NCBI GenBank assembly: GCA_026874595.1
Contig: CM049322.1
Location: forward strand, 10,247,400-10,311,399
Length of the DNA stretch: 64,000 nt
Direction: 5' to 3'
From: Sipunculus nudus
Taxonomy: Eukaryota; Annelida; Sipuncula; Golfingiida; Sipunculidae
The notes beneath the pieces were generated by a model, which ran no database searches, was not told the DNA's origin, and was given only the letters and a program-made list of their open reading frames with translations. This document shows positions 48,651-61,690 of this stretch, in pieces (the first letter of the stretch is position 1; each line of letters starts with the position of its first letter). The position numbers and the translations under genes are program-made.

Positions 48651-49479
48651 GTTTCTAACTGATTACTGCATAAATTTATTCCGTTTTATTTAAAAAAAAA
48701 TACTACCACATCAGAATATACAATACTCTTATGGTTTATTTTTGTTGCTTGCGATTTGAAATATGATTTTTACCTTTTCGCGGTCCATGATGGATGGGCT
48801 TGTTGCCTGTTTTCTTCACCACGACTGAAATGCGAATTGGACTTTCCTTATTTGAAAGAATCTAATTCCGGAAAGGCAGTTTCATCAGTATAGAGCAACA
48901 CTATTAAATATGATCCAACAACCTGCCTACGAGATGTGCCTAAAATAGCATTCCTGTAAGATAACGACAAAACACCGATTGATTCTACAAGCACAGGTTA
49001 GTGTCATCTGCAATAGAACTCATGCCTATGCTTGTAATTTGCACAGAATGCAGTAATGTTACAGAAGCAATTTATATCATGTAAAAAAAAAAAAGAAATA
49101 TAAACTTTATATTGATATATAAACATTCTAAAGATTCGAAATGGCATGAGGTCACCAGTCTGGTAAAACTAATGACCGGTGCTCATAGTGCGGTCAGTGC
49201 TCCAACAAGCATAGTGCACCGAAGTGTGAACATCTACTTAGAAACTCATCGCCATTAACCAGACATACATCACATTCTGTCATAGTATGGTACTCAGATT
49301 TGTGACAGTTGATTGACTAAGAAATATGAGATGAATGTTTTGTGTGTACACTGTTACTTTATTGTACTTCAGGAAAAGGAAATGTTCTTGGAAATTAAGG
49401 ATAGTTTCGATATGTAAAAAAAAAATAAATAAAATAATGTCAATATATTTAAAAGGGAATCTAGACCCTCAGCTTTATT

Positions 49480-49805
49480 TCTTGAGGCTTGTTATTTGCT
49501 TTTTTTCAGTTTACCCTCATTTTATGAAATGGCACTTTGTCATAATTTATTATGGATTAACACTCTAACCAATTTAAACAGGCAATTATTTAGAAAAGAA
49601 GTCTTACATTTTTCAGCTCGTATTTCCATGGGTTTGTCCTTGTGACAGTGTGAAATATAATTTATTCTGTCACCTGGCCAATTTTAACAGTCATATTAAC
49701 CGAAAGACCCTGTTAAACATGCCAGCCGTGTTAAAACCGAAATATTAAAATTTCTATAAATTCGGGACACGACTTTCACTTAGAATGACATATTTTCTAA
49801 TACTA

Positions 49806-49863
<58 letters not shown>

Positions 49864-50650
49864 AAGAGTGCATTCATATCATTATTTTACGAAATGACGC
49901 ATTGCCGTGGTTTTTAAAACGAAGTTCTCTTTGCTTTATAATAAAGGAAACCTGTATTTATTCGGAAAAGTAGACTCACATTCTTGCATCATAATTACTG
50001 TGTCCTTCCTTGGAGTTCAAATAAAATTATTTTCTTACAGGACCGATACTAATAGGCATATTAACTGAAATACCCAGATAAGCATGTCCCCCGTGTTAAT
50101 ACCGATTGATGGATCATGTGATCATTGCTATGGATATTAAACTATAAATTCAGAAGGCAATTTACTATGGAATAACGACTACAGATGAAGGATATACATG
50201 TAGCTAAAAATAGAGCAGTGTTTTCGGAAATTTTATTTCAACTTTGAAGTAATATTTTACGCGATATCCCTGAAATAATGAAAACATGTATGGCAGACTA
50301 TGTTGCTTCAATTTTTCACTTCAATAGTTAAATGGTATGAAAATCATTTAGACTATGGAGAACTTTAGCATGTGTACCGGTCAGGTTAAATCAATGGTCG
50401 AGGGATCCCATGCCTGGTTCATTAACCTTGACGCTAATGCCCCTAGTATAGATATATGGCGGTCAATCACTTTCTGCCCAAATGGTGGTACGCGTGGTCA
50501 TCTCCGAAATCAAGCAATCATTATCAGGACGTTAAATACTGCGAACTCTGATGTACTTTCATGTGAAATATTTTTTTTTATTTTCTGGAGACACGGTCAT
50601 TTTAAATGTTCTTTCTGTATCTCGTTCAAGATTTATATCAATATTAATAT
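49480..50650 (+). repeat. two more copies of the small-exon block, plus copy of the 48.3-kb block
   Basis: About 49,480-49,790 and 49,860-50,160 each resemble 44,350-44,700, and 50,320-50,650 continues like 44,880-44,960 and then 48,340-48,550 (TATGGCGGTCAA.CA, GCCCAAATGGTGG, CTCGTTCAAGA). The region is therefore built from repeatedly duplicated segments. Confidence 0.65.
49811..49862. repeat. (AT)n-(GT)n microsatellite
   Basis: AT tract followed by GT tract, between two duplicated blocks. Confidence 0.95.
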
Positions 50651-51231
50651 AACTGTGTATTAACAATTGGACTAACATTTTTCCGATTAATAAAATATGC
50701 AATATGTAAAATGAAAAGACAGTATTTTTATTGGTTATCTTCTAAATTCTGTGTATATTTCATTGAAAAAATAATACCCTTAATATAGTCGCATAAAATA
50801 TAATCAGAAAAACATGGCCATGAAATTAAAAATAAAAATTAAGTAGAGAAACTGACACAGAATAAAATATGTATTTGATATTAGTACATATGAAACCAGA
50901 TGTTTCCTTGGGAGTCCTAATTAAAGAATATAAATTAATTTTTCAAATAATGTAGTCACGGTTCTTGCTTTAATATATGTCCAGAATGTGAATTAATGTC
51001 GTTACATGTAAATTAACCTACCTTTATACCAACACAAATAGACAGCATTAGAACGCCAGAATACAGTGTCAGCCGAGTAGAAAATATGTGTATAATTTTG
51101 TGTAACGAAGCGCTTCTCGGCAATAAGGTTTCTTAATTTTGAGTAAAATAAATAATTATTTCCTCCACATAGAGGGACTTTTAATTATAAAAAGAAAGAA
51201 TGTATTGACATTTAGTTGACGGACAACTTAC

Positions 51232-51453
51232 CTGTAGTTAAAGTGGATTGCTTCCTGTATGAAGGTGAATTTAGTGGTCCCTTTACATTTAGAATGCACA
51301 GGTTTCCTGACGTGTAGCTGTCAGTACACACTGGTCGATCATGCTGATTGCACAGGGCACGGCATTTTGCCTTAGCTAACGAGGTCTTGAGATCGCTTTT
51401 CAGTTCCATCATTCGTTCTCCTTGGTCACCTGTTGGTGAATTACTTCCAGCCA
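51232..51453 (-). CDS. candidate Kazal-like exon, phase 1-1
   Basis: Minus strand: CCTTCTCTTCTTGTTATTTGAG|TGGCTGG (good polypyrimidine tract) to CTACAG|GTAAGT (consensus donor). It is 222 bases, phase 1 on both sides, as is usual for extracellular modules. The encoded block KCRALCNQHDRPVC followed by TDSYTSGNLCIL resembles a Kazal domain (C...C......PVC..........C.L), though the expected GSDG.TY is altered to TDSYTSG and the later cysteines are absent. The N-terminal part is charged (GERMMELKSDLKTSLAKAK). No start or end exon was identified, so this would be one piece of a larger minus-strand gene. A lone, degenerate module is also possible. Confidence 0.5.
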
Positions 51454-51921
51454 CTCAAATAACAAGAAGAGAAGGATGCAGTGTAATATGGCAGGAGCAC
51501 TGAGAGTAAATAAGTGAAATAAAATTGGTTTTGTGACAAGATTTAAGGCTATATACATATCTTGATTTAAGTTTTGCTTAAAACCTAGATTATTGGGACA
51601 TTCTATGGAAGATCAATCTACAATTTGTTTTTATAGCTGCTTCCTTTTCACAGTTTATATGCCTTTAATTGATCTGACAAACACTTATCTAATATTTTCC
51701 CCTGTAATAAACGAACAAGTCTATGGCTTCCAAGCGGTATTCCTGTGTTGTTCCACTACGTTCGTCGTATACTTTGCACATTTCAACCTTGATACAAAAT
51801 AAAAAAAAAATGATAGGAAGCGAGCGCTACCGCCCTGTCAAATAGTCCCAAATCGAAATGAAAACTCTGCAGTTATTTTATTTTTTTTTGATTGCAATTA
51901 AAAATAATTATGACCCATTTA

Positions 51922-52170
51922 CCTGTTCGTGTGTTGTATATTAACAAAAATTAAACCATTTTTCCATAAACATATATGCATGTGACACGTTAAAAATTTT
52001 CCGACACAAAGTTGCCAATTTATACATTTGGGTGCAACCCCTCGTTTCTTTTTGATGTTCTGGTTAAGCTGGCGCTCATTGTAATTCGTCACACTGGGCC
52101 AAGCGTCCGGGTCAGTAAATCCACAGGTCACCAGTTCAGAGGTGAGGGAGACACGCTTGTGTAAATGGCT
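51922..52170 (-). CDS. uncharacterised minus-strand open frame upstream of the Kazal-like exon
   Basis: The frame contains SELVTCGFTDPDAWPSVTNY, NQNIKKKRGVAPKC and five cysteines, and ends at ACGAACAG|GTAAAT, a fair donor (phase 2, not matching the phase-1 exons). The acceptor side (CACACGCTAG|CTAAGCC) is weak. I recognise no family. It may be an exon of the same gene, a separate one, or chance. Confidence 0.25.
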
Positions 52171-53049
52171 TAGCTAGCGTGTGGGAGCTAATAAATATTA
52201 ACAAGGCTACCTAGCACTCTGCTTATTGTTAAGGTTTTGTCATTCATCAACCTCATAAATAGGCCGTACCCTCCAGTGGAGTCCGGTAATAAAGGGGGCC
52301 CCAAACTGTAGTCCCTTACACTTTAACTACAGTCGCCAACGAGAAGACCTCGCCAGCCGCACAGAAGCCACAGATCTTAGATCTAAAGATTGGGGTGAAT
52401 ACCCGTTGGTTGTTTTCACTTGTCTCTTTCTTGAAAATGTAAATCTAGATACATTATTCTATCTCAAAGTTTGAATATAGATTGTAAATACTTAGACGTT
52501 GACTTTTGTCTCACAGTTTGAATACAGAGGACTTATTTATTAGGAGGATTCGTTAAAGGCTTCATTTAAAAATAGTTAACTATTCATTTCCAGATGTAAG
52601 CGTATTTGTGTTCCCAGTGTACAGAAGCGTATATTTTAAGTAGTAATGTAATTTAAAGCAGCATGAATGTTTGGTGGGCAGTTTAAGTCAAAGTTGTCGG
52701 TTACTCTCTATGCCCAAAATACAATTAATGAGAAATACGCGAACCTCTCATGATGTCTGTACGATATGTATCACAAGCATTGTTAATAATGCCACTGCCA
52801 CCCACAGTTAGGCCATAACAGGTAACACTGCCAATGTTATTTCGCTTTTGTGTCAGCGCTGGTATTACGCAATTCGAATTAAATGTTGGACTTTAAGTGT
52901 ATGTAACGGGCAAAAGCCCAGGGGTATTATATAACGTTCCCGATAAGAACCTTTCTATGCAGTAAACCCTCATGGCATGATTATCCTGATATATGAAATG
53001 GCCATAGATGTTATGGAATATTTCTGTGTAATTTTTGTGAAAGCTTTTT

Positions 53050-53350
53050 ATCCCGGCTAGAGAGCACTTAAGGGGCGCAGAGAGTGGATATACTACTTGG
53101 TGAACCGAATATCCAGCTGACGGACAAGCGGACATTCCGGGAGGCTGAGCAGGTAAGAGGCACACCAGCACGGTAAAACCTTACGATCAGGGTCACCAAC
53201 AAGGCCGAGAGAGCGCGCGCAAGCGTGGCCGCGAGAGAGTGGGGTTCGTCAGGTACGAGAGGCATAGAGACTGAGGACTGGGGTGAACGAGTCCAGCACA
53301 GAATAACGTCAGAGTGCAGCAGATTGGGTGTGCGTTCCAGGATTTCCATC
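53050..53350. other. GC-rich island with donor-like site
   Basis: Clearly higher GC and CpG than its surroundings (GAGAGCGCGCGC, GTGGCCGCGAGAG). It has GGCTGAGCAG|GTAAGAGG at about 53,153. It could be a promoter with a 5' UTR exon or the GC-rich end of a retroelement. No downstream coding exon was found. The flanks 52,200-53,050 and 53,350-53,990 show no gene. Confidence 0.35.
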
Positions 53351-53989
53351 AAATCTCCTGTTTTTGTTAAGAATAGATACCTTCTATATAGTAGATAGGA
53401 TAAACGCAGTAAAGATACGTTTACCTTATATGCTGGTCTCTGTCATAACTGTTTGCCTTGAGCGTGTGGGTTCACGAACACGTGTTTCAGAAGGCCGGGC
53501 AATCACTTAAAAAACTGCCGCACTCGATTCAAAGACCATGTCATATCCTGTTTAATATACAACATACTCTGTGACAGTTTTTGCAGAGAGCACTGTAGAA
53601 TAAACGCGTCAAACATTTAAAAAGCATATAATCAAGGAGGTTAACGATTAGAGCCAGGGAGGCGAGTCATATCACAATCTTATTTGGGGAAATTGTGGTC
53701 ATTGGTCCAAAAGGTAACCCCTCTAAGCCTGCGAGCAAGCAATATCCAAAAATAATTTTCGCAAGGGACGGTCAGTAGTCCGTGAGATCTTGAATATCCG
53801 CACATGAATATCTGGGATAGTGGTGTATGATTGACGGACCTACTTACAAAATATATACATTCATCAGATATTCAAGAAAATCATTAAGAAATCATTTTTA
53901 GATTTCAATATTTTTAACAAATTGAACGGGATATACAATTATACGATATTCAATCAAACATAAATGACTGTATTCAAACAATAGAGTAC

Positions 53990-54500
53990 ATGTCCGTTCA
54001 GACAATGTACCTCCCCTCATATTTACTACCAATCTCTCTTTGTTTATCCATCGTTGTTCTTCAATGTATATTTACTGTCTGACCCTTCCACGTATATCTG
54101 CTGTCAGTCTATTACTGTAATGGTTTACATGTGTATTCAACCAAGAAGATACATTTATATTTAAGAAGTAGCGTATAATTAAGTTCAGCCAAGGTACAAC
54201 CCCATATATCTTCTGACAGTTCCCTACCCGTATGTCTGATGCCCATCACTGTCTGTATGTCTATTGTGCATCCTCTCTCAGGATATCTACTATCAGTCCT
54301 GTTGAACCAATAGGGTCCCTCACCTCAATAGTCAACCAGTGGAGTACATATTATTCCAGACAATGTTCCTGCCTGTATAACTAATACTAGTCATTGCTTA
54401 TTTTTCTTCTGTCTGCCCCATCCATGTATATTTACTGTGTGTCTCCTCAAAGCAATCAGTCCAGTTCAATCAATAAAATACATGTATAGTCAAGCAATAT
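53990..54500. repeat. degenerate tandem repeat with TGTATATTTACTGTC units
   Basis: Diverged monomers: CCACGTATATCTGCTGTCAGTC, CCATGTATATTTACTGTGTGTC, GGATATCTACTATCAGTCC, plus AGACAATGTACCTCCC/AGACAATGTTCCTGCC and CAATAGAGTACATGT/CAATAAAATACATGT. Probably an old satellite-like repeat; no gene. Confidence 0.6.
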
Positions 54501-55045
54501 GGTACATGTATATTAAACAAATTGGTATAAATAATTTCAACAAATACACCTCAAATACCTATAAAAACTCAAATTTCGTAAGTCAAGAGATGTTCTGACT
54601 GACTTGGTCCCAGAAATATAAAAGCTGTTCCAGTCTTACTAAAGCCTTGGGCCCTGTACCCGACACACGGCTTGTTTACATGAGGGTCCATGTATCCACT
54701 AAGTTGATCTGCCTCTGTTTGGGATCTGTTGCGCATGCGCAAAAATTCTAACCCCCGGTCAAGTGACCTATTTATTGTTAATACACACAAATGGTCTGTG
54801 CTTATTTACAAGCAAATTCATAACAAGGTGTGGAACAGCCAAAAATTACACTGTGTGCTGTTTAGGGTTAGCCTGGGAACTTTTTAATAAAGCTTATTTG
54901 AAATGATAATGTGAAAGATGGGCATGACATTGCTGCTGATAATGTCCATTGTACCGAGGTTTCCAAGAGTGAAACTTTGAGTTATAATATTATTGTAGGA
55001 TCAAAAACGATTATATCGTCACAAATGTTAGTATCAATATTTAAA

Positions 55046-55159
55046 ATGAATATATGTCTTTGTGTGTATATATTAGTCCTACTCTTCTTGTATACAACTG
55101 TACACGCTAATAAGCCATATCTTTATATTTATAATGCATTCGAAGAATCAATTTATTAA
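55046..55159 (+). CDS. weak candidate short secreted peptide
   Basis: MNICLCVYILVLLFLYTTVH, followed by A and NKP, looks like a signal peptide with a cleavage site after VHA, followed by only 16 residues (ending in EESIY). No promoter, splice border or polyadenylation signal supports it, and AT-rich DNA readily encodes hydrophobic runs. Surrounding 54,500-56,250 shows nothing else. Confidence 0.12.
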   Translation: MNICLCVYILVLLFLYTTVHANKPYLYIYNAFEESIY

Positions 55160-56262
55160 AATGTCTCGACCGAGTGCACATGTGCGCACACTCACACATA
55201 TATTAATACGGTGTAACAAGCTGAAGTTCAATGATATATGTGAGTGTTTAACAACTGAAGACCAGGAAATAAAAGAGCAGAATTATACGCTGTATTGTCA
55301 ATTAATTGTCATTTAATTGAAAACTTCAGAATCATTCATATACAGCAAATCTTTGGGATAAATCCTTGGATAAGCCATGTATCTTCTATTACCATATGAT
55401 TTTGTTAACCTAAATATTCTCAGTTTGACACGATTGTTTTATTTTGGTAAACAATTTAGAAATGAAATGAAACAAGTGCAACAAAAGGCAAAAAAATAGG
55501 AAGTTACAGAAATAAGAATCCAAAATAAATGTAAAAAGTATATGAAACAGTATTAGTTAGTGGAAGAGTTTTAGCAAGAAGGAAGTGAGAAGGACATATT
55601 TATGGGGAAAAAAAGACAGGCAACAGCCCAAAGAGGATATGTAGGTAGGTAGGTGGGCTTTATGGAATATGTGAGTTTTAAGGAACATAATAACATGGGT
55701 TATTAAACCTGAATCGGAACAAAATAAATTGTAGTTTTATATAGTTTGAACAAACATGTATCAAAATTAAAGAGAAAAAGCAGCATCATGTTATTTATTG
55801 TGATTTGTTTACTATGCTCGGCAAACTAGGGGCCATTGGACAAGTGAGAAGACCCGTAGTTGAATTGATCCGTATGTGAGTTTATACATAGCTGTAAACT
55901 ACCTTATAAGAAATTCCATATTTTTTTATATTAATATATAAATTCTTTGATATTTTTCTGTATGGTCTGACTCAATCTGTGCATTTGTTTCATCTTGTCC
56001 ATTATATCAAATAAACCAATTTGAAACCATATTTTTTACTGCTGAGAGTTCATGTGGTTAAGTATTAAATTCCTTGATTTATATATATATAGTTTACACC
56101 ATTTAGATTTACGGGTATGATTTAGTTTCAAGAGGACAAAGTCGGTCTGCTGGTAATAATTGATATTCTTGTTCAACAGACTGTGCGGATTCGAAAACCT
56201 ACTCACGACAGATAATTGGTAAACAATTGTATCAAATTGTATGGTTTTTCTTTCGGTTACAG

Positions 56263-56334
56263 TAATGCAACTGACCTTGGAAGATTTTAAGACACACCGC
56301 GATGATAATGTTCAGATTTGTCATCTTGTTTGGG
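56263..56334 (+). CDS. candidate start exon of a secreted-protein gene
   Basis: GGTTTTTCTTTCGGTTACAG|TAATGC is a strong acceptor and TTTGGG|GTGAGT a strong donor. Between them a 39-base leader precedes MIMFRFVILFG (56,302-56,334). The layout (5' UTR intron, short leader, signal-peptide start, donor) is that of both lectin genes here, and VILFG also ends the first coding exon of the minus-strand lectin. The donor is phase 0, unlike the phase 1 of the lectins. No matching CTLD exon was found before the window end, so the rest of the gene is unknown. Confidence 0.4.
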
Positions 56335-57229
56335 GTGAGTGCTGCAGAATGTTCATTAAATTCTGGGTACAACCAGATATTAGTAAAGTGTAGTAGAAAC
56401 AGCGTGAACACAGAAACGACCTATGCTATACCCAATGTCATGCTAATGATTTAGAGATAAATATACAATGAAAACAGGAGAAATGTTTACTTTAATTGGA
56501 TGTTAATCTGATATGAATTGTATCTTATTCATATTTATCTCAGTTCAGCATTGTTAAATTGACATATTCAGTGTATTAGATTTCAATTTAGACAACTTTT
56601 ATTTACACTGGTCTATTTTATATCACAAAGGAGTACATTTTCTTGACTAAGGAATATTTTTATCATAATTAAAGGATACATCTTGGGAATGACAGTTTTG
56701 AAAACGGAATAAAAAAATTTATATTGTAAAATCTGGAATTGGGCCCAATCAAAGTAATATAATATACTCTTAATTGCTAATTCAAAATTCAATTGAGATA
56801 AGACAGGGAATACAACAGCAGATACAATTTAATTAAACTACAAAATCAAAGATATTAAGAATATTTGTCTCTGATCAATTTGGACTACCGCTGACAGGTT
56901 TACAATATGGACAATAAAACATTCAAATAGACGATAAATTTGCAAATGGCAGATTGTGTTATTGAACAGTTATATTCTTTACTTTCTATCCGCTTTTTTT
57001 CACCGTGGTCCTTTGCAGGAGCTAGGTGTTAGCCCATTCCATTATTATAGCCACACTTCTTAAGTCTTTAGGGCCAGGTAATTGGGGTATGAGTGCTCCT
57101 ATAGCATTCATCCTTTGACAAAAAAAAAAAAAAAAACATGAATTCCCGCCCTGCCCCGCGACTGATTGACGACCAGGACATTATGTCCAGTGTTGCCCCC
57201 CCCCCCCCCCCATGTAGATATATTTGAAT

Positions 57230-58230
57230 AAGTTTTAGCTCATCTTACTGCAAGCCATCTAACCTTATTCTGTCATTCTTTGTTCGTCGTCTCTCCGGCC
57301 GCCAGGCCGTTAACTGGGCACAAATGGTATCTTCCAGACCTAGAAACATCTAACTGTACATCCAGGGAGGTCTTAGTCAAATTTCCTTGGAAGATTAATT
57401 ATAGGTCATTTTGACCTATATTCTACGACCTCCGGTGACAGTGATATGGTTCACAAATTGTATCTATTAGGCCTAGAATCATTTTGAAATTCTTGTTGGT
57501 CCTGGGCAAATGCTTCAAATTAAACATGAAATAAGGTCTTGAGAACCAAAATTCTGCGAACTATTGGTAAAATATGTCACATGATCACCCTGAATATCAC
57601 ATTGGCACAAATCGTGGCTAATGGGCGTTGAATCTTCAACGCAACATCCCAGAATTTTATGGGCGAATCTCCTTGATAAACCTGAAATATGGCCTTGGGG
57701 ACCTATATTTTACTACCAACGTCCGGAGCATATGATATTAAGTACACAAACAGTCAGATGATGCACAAACGGAGGCAAATCTCCTGAAAAACCTTGAAAT
57801 ATGTCAAGTCATGGCGACCTATATTCGGTACCCTATAAGAAATTGATATCATATCGGTACCTTGGGACTATGCATGTACGTTATATTCTGATATGTCCGG
57901 GGCAAATCTCCGTGAAAACCTAAAATTTGGTCAAAGTGACCTATATACTGCTAACGGGTCATTAATATAATCATGAGCACTAGACAATCAGACAGGACAC
58001 TTATTGTACGCACTTTGCTTATAATCTGACATCGTATCATTCAGGGATCTTCAGAGTAAATGTTCTAGGAAAATCAATCACCATGTTGACCTCCTTGGCC
58101 ATATTATGTCAGCTATAGGCTAAAATTATGAACATGCAAATCCTGATAGACAGGTAACAATTGTATTCAATGTACTTAGATTGTACTTTTCTATTGTAAA
58201 TTAGGTCACTTAATTCATATTATGCATGTC
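57230..58230 (+). repeat. dispersed repeat with internal diverged tandem copies
   Basis: Begins with TTTTAGCTCATC and CGTCGTCTCTCCGGCCGCC, then GACCTAGAAACATCTAACTG. Three or more diverged copies follow of GGCAAATCTCC..GA(A)AAACCT.AAAT.TGGTC and GACCTATATTCTAC. A second member is at 61,125-61,500. This is a common style of marine-invertebrate interspersed repeat. Non-coding. Confidence 0.75.
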
Positions 58231-59089
58231 AAATTCAACTGACCGTCATGGTCTTTTGGCCGCTTTTTATTTTGAAAAAAACATATATTAACCGGGTCAC
58301 AAGTAGGTACAGATCCACTCGATCTCACATATCATAAAGCATACAAAAAGCTTCGTCCGACGAGCGGTATGTGTATTCACTTCTAATTGTTATGTGGTTG
58401 GAAGCTAAACCTTGATCACATATGTCTTTCAATACGTTAGTCCAAAGTTGAAAGAATGCAAGACATAGTAAACATAACATTTACTGCCTCTGTTGCCGTT
58501 TATAAATGTTTCATATTTTCAATTGATATATTATCATATACCTATTAACATCTACTTTTCACTGTGTTCCAGTTAGCTATTGATAATAAAATAATCTTCA
58601 CCACAGGTTGTTTCTATTCGAAAACAAACCGCTTTCTTCAAGGGAGAGTGAGGACACCGGCAATACTTTTTTAAAGACAACCGACTTCGAAATCGAATTT
58701 GTCCATATATTTTACGTGTACAGTCCACCAAAGTAATGGAAACAACATTAATAAGTGAGAAGGTGGGTTCGTCGTGACAAACCCAGTGAAGCTAGTAATA
58801 TTTCTGACCTGATAAACATATTGTGTCATGCGCCAATGGATGATACCGTATTCTGAAAATTCAGACACTAACGTTCTGATACCGGGTGGTGAAATATGAC
58901 TGTCCTGTTGCCAGTATCTGCGAACTTTATAAGTCCTTTTTGTGAATTTTTGGGGACCTCTTTAGGTTTACTAGTACAACTACCGTTTAATCTTTGGAAA
59001 GACCCATATCAAGAATACAATATCATAAGCGGCTTTGTCACTTGCAGTGCCGTTCACATGTATGTTAAGCAACACTAGACTTAAGCTTC

Positions 59090-59720
59090 GACCCGAAGCA
59101 AACCGAAGATCGTATTAAATCTTCAAGATCGTGGAAATTTTATTTGACCATTTTCAAATAGTCGACGCTTATTATAAGCTAAAAATTAATACAATGAGTT
59201 CTGTAAGGATTTTATAACAGATCATTTACCATTCTACGAAGATCGGTAATTATTCTATGACTATACGTTGCGATGTTTTACAATCATCCCGATTTGAATA
59301 TTCGATCTGTTGCACTCGCTCATGTTCCCTTGCGATCATAAAGTTCCATTAGCTTTAGATGCCGTATGTTTAGATATAGGACGGCAATTTAAGACGATTT
59401 AGACAAGATCGGTATAAAAAAAGTCACTCGACAGTTCTTCCATACCCTTCCATGTTCTTCCACGCTCGAACACGATCTGCTAAGATGGCAAGGCTTTACT
59501 ACGCATTACTAGGTTCTAGAACATTTTTTTTTTAATCAGCATGATTGTGGCAAAATTTAAACAGGTTTTTGGCAGGATCAAAAAGATATTCACGATTATG
59601 GAGAACCCACGCGATCTAACGATTTTGACCTACGATCTGTCACACTGTATGGAATAAGATGAATTTTTAACACGATTTTAAAAATGACCAAATCATGGAA
59701 ATCGTGGGCAAGTGTAAGAG
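59090..59720. mobile_element. MITE-like element rich in CGATCTT/AAGATCG
   Basis: The left end has GAAGATCGTATT, CAAGATCGTGGAAATTTT and TTTGACCATTTTCAAAT. The reverse complement of the right end has CACGATTTCCATGATTTGG and TTTGGTCATTTTTAAAA. GATC-containing words (AGATCG, CGATCT) recur throughout. The imperfect inverted ends and lack of coding suggest a non-autonomous transposon. Boundaries are approximate. Confidence 0.45.
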
Positions 59721-61120
59721 CGATACTGGTTAAACTACTGCAATCCTTGAGGTTAAGTCAGATCATGGATTCCAAGAACAACGAACCAATCCCGTCAACC
59801 AGTGGTTCCAACTGAACACACTGAGTGCAAAATATTTGTATGGACCAAGTATCACAATCCGCTCGACAGCCGGTGTCATAAACCTTAATCTCAACGGCTG
59901 AATAAAGGTCGACCCATCGTGTCCGATCACAAATTTATCATACAAAATAATGGCACTGAGTCAAAAAGCCTTTTAGACTAATCAGAGAATCATTGACAAC
60001 GTAAAGTGATGCCACATTTGCTCACTTCCTCGATAGCCAGGAAATCAGTCACACGCACAAACAAATGTGACACCAAAATACGGATTGTAGCAAGACATGT
60101 TGAAATGTTGAAATATGTGAATTCATCAGTATCTCAACTGATACTACAGTTTAACAAAAATAAAAACTACGATTTGCTGACCAAGCATGATACTGAACAG
60201 TTATATTGATTTATAAACATGAGGTTGAATATCTAAGTTGAATAATCTAAGAGTACAAATATATGTGTACACAATCATTCAACCCTTAATAAAGCATTAA
60301 CTGCAAACAGTTGTAAAAAAAAGTAGGCGATCAAACTCCTCTGAGTCTCAGTATGCGCTGTGTGTATTTAACAAATGCTATGCTGAGATCTAGAATATCG
60401 CCCATTCCCGAAAAGTGTACCCAGATGATTTGCTTTTCGGTGAATTGACTTTCATATTTATATTTTTAAGATACATTCAACGTGTAGTGTAGGATCATAT
60501 TCAACGTTTAGCGTTTTATCAATCAGTTGTTTTTATGTTCTTTTACAGTATCTCCCAAACTACTTTTTTACTCTGGGCGACCAAAGATTTTTTATTTAGA
60601 TAGACAGAGAGTGAGACAGACAGACAGAGTGTGAGCTAACAATGAAGGAGTGATGCCTGACGTTGAGGATGATGATGGAGTTCTTATTTACTAATTGAAG
60701 TATGCTTGTTTGCTGTAAAAACAGTCCATTGTTCATTTTATAAATCAATTCCAAAAATAAACTCCACCGGAATGTGAGTTTATTTGTTGTACATCTAAAC
60801 TCGGAAGGAAAAGTAGTGTAAATGGATAATCTCATGTAGACCTAGCAAGAGGGAAGGTGGACTCTAGATTTGTCTGTTGAAATCAAAAGAGTGTCATGTT
60901 CCTATGTGGGTTCAGAAAACTCCAGAGACAAATATAAATGGCTGAGGTAGTTAATGATATCAATTTCCAAAGGTTCGGACAATTTTCTCTTTTTATTTGG
61001 GAGAACATCATACTCTAAATAAAATAAAATATACCAAATAAAACAAGTAAAAGAAAAAAAATCCTGGGAAATAGAACTGGTCTGGAAATTAAATTATTCT
61101 CTTTGAGCTGACTACAATCA
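59720..61120. other. no gene seen
   Basis: Several short frames (59,763, 60,006, 60,596) lack splice borders and domains. A (GACA)n-type patch lies at about 60,600-60,630. Confidence 0.55.
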
Positions 61121-61124
61121 CATA

Positions 61125-61500
61125 TAAGCTTTTTAGCTCAGATAAATAAAAGTCCACGGAGGTATAGACATGAAGCTTTTCCGTCGTCCACTCGTCCGTC
61201 CGTAAGCAGGACACAAATATAACCACCAATTCTAGAAACTTCTAACTTAGTAAAAATAAAGAAAGCATTTTTTTTTTTTTACTTTGGGGTCATAAGTTCT
61301 CACATCAAGGCCATAAAACTTACTTCTCTAAAAATATGTTAATGTAAAGCTCCCAGACCAATCTTCCATATATATCGCTTACCTATCAATAGTGGAAGAA
61401 TCTTCTGTTTTTTGGAGTCACAAGGCAAAAGTTCAGTATCACAGGAGCCATCTGTCCGCAAATTTGTTTCCAGATGATAACTTAAGTTTGGATTGAAATT
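61125..61500 (+). repeat. second member of the 57.2-kb repeat family
   Basis: TTTTTAGCTCAGATAAATAA, CCGTCGTCCACTCGTCCGTCC, GACACAAATATAACC and TTCTAGAAACTTCTAAC parallel the 57,230 repeat. It lacks the tandem extension seen there. Confidence 0.65.
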
Positions 61501-61539
61501 TTAGTTTCAAACTTTATTTTCACATGGCCCAGTACTAAT

Positions 61540-61690
61540 GAATAATGAAGGACTCAAATCTTGACTTGACTCGAGTCCGAACTTGAGTTCACTATTCTAG
61601 GAAATGGGCTAGAGGGTCTTTAACTCGTTCTTGTACTCGGACTAGGATGTAAGGACTCGCGATATTTGGCGAGTCCATCTTATGTGAAAT
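61540..61690. repeat. cluster of ACTCG/CGAGT words
   Basis: GACTTGACTCGAGTCC, TTTAACTCGTTC, TGTACTCGGACT, GGACTCGCGA and GGCGAGTCC occur within 150 bases, with inverted pairs able to fold. Origin unknown. Confidence 0.5.

Noticed and set aside
40847-51453. A single mosaic gene joining the phase-1 exons at 44-51 kb to the lectin exons
   Set aside because: The exon at 42,337-42,446 entered in phase 1 meets a stop (CCA TGA) before the lectin frame, so it behaves as a start exon; a joint gene would have to skip it.
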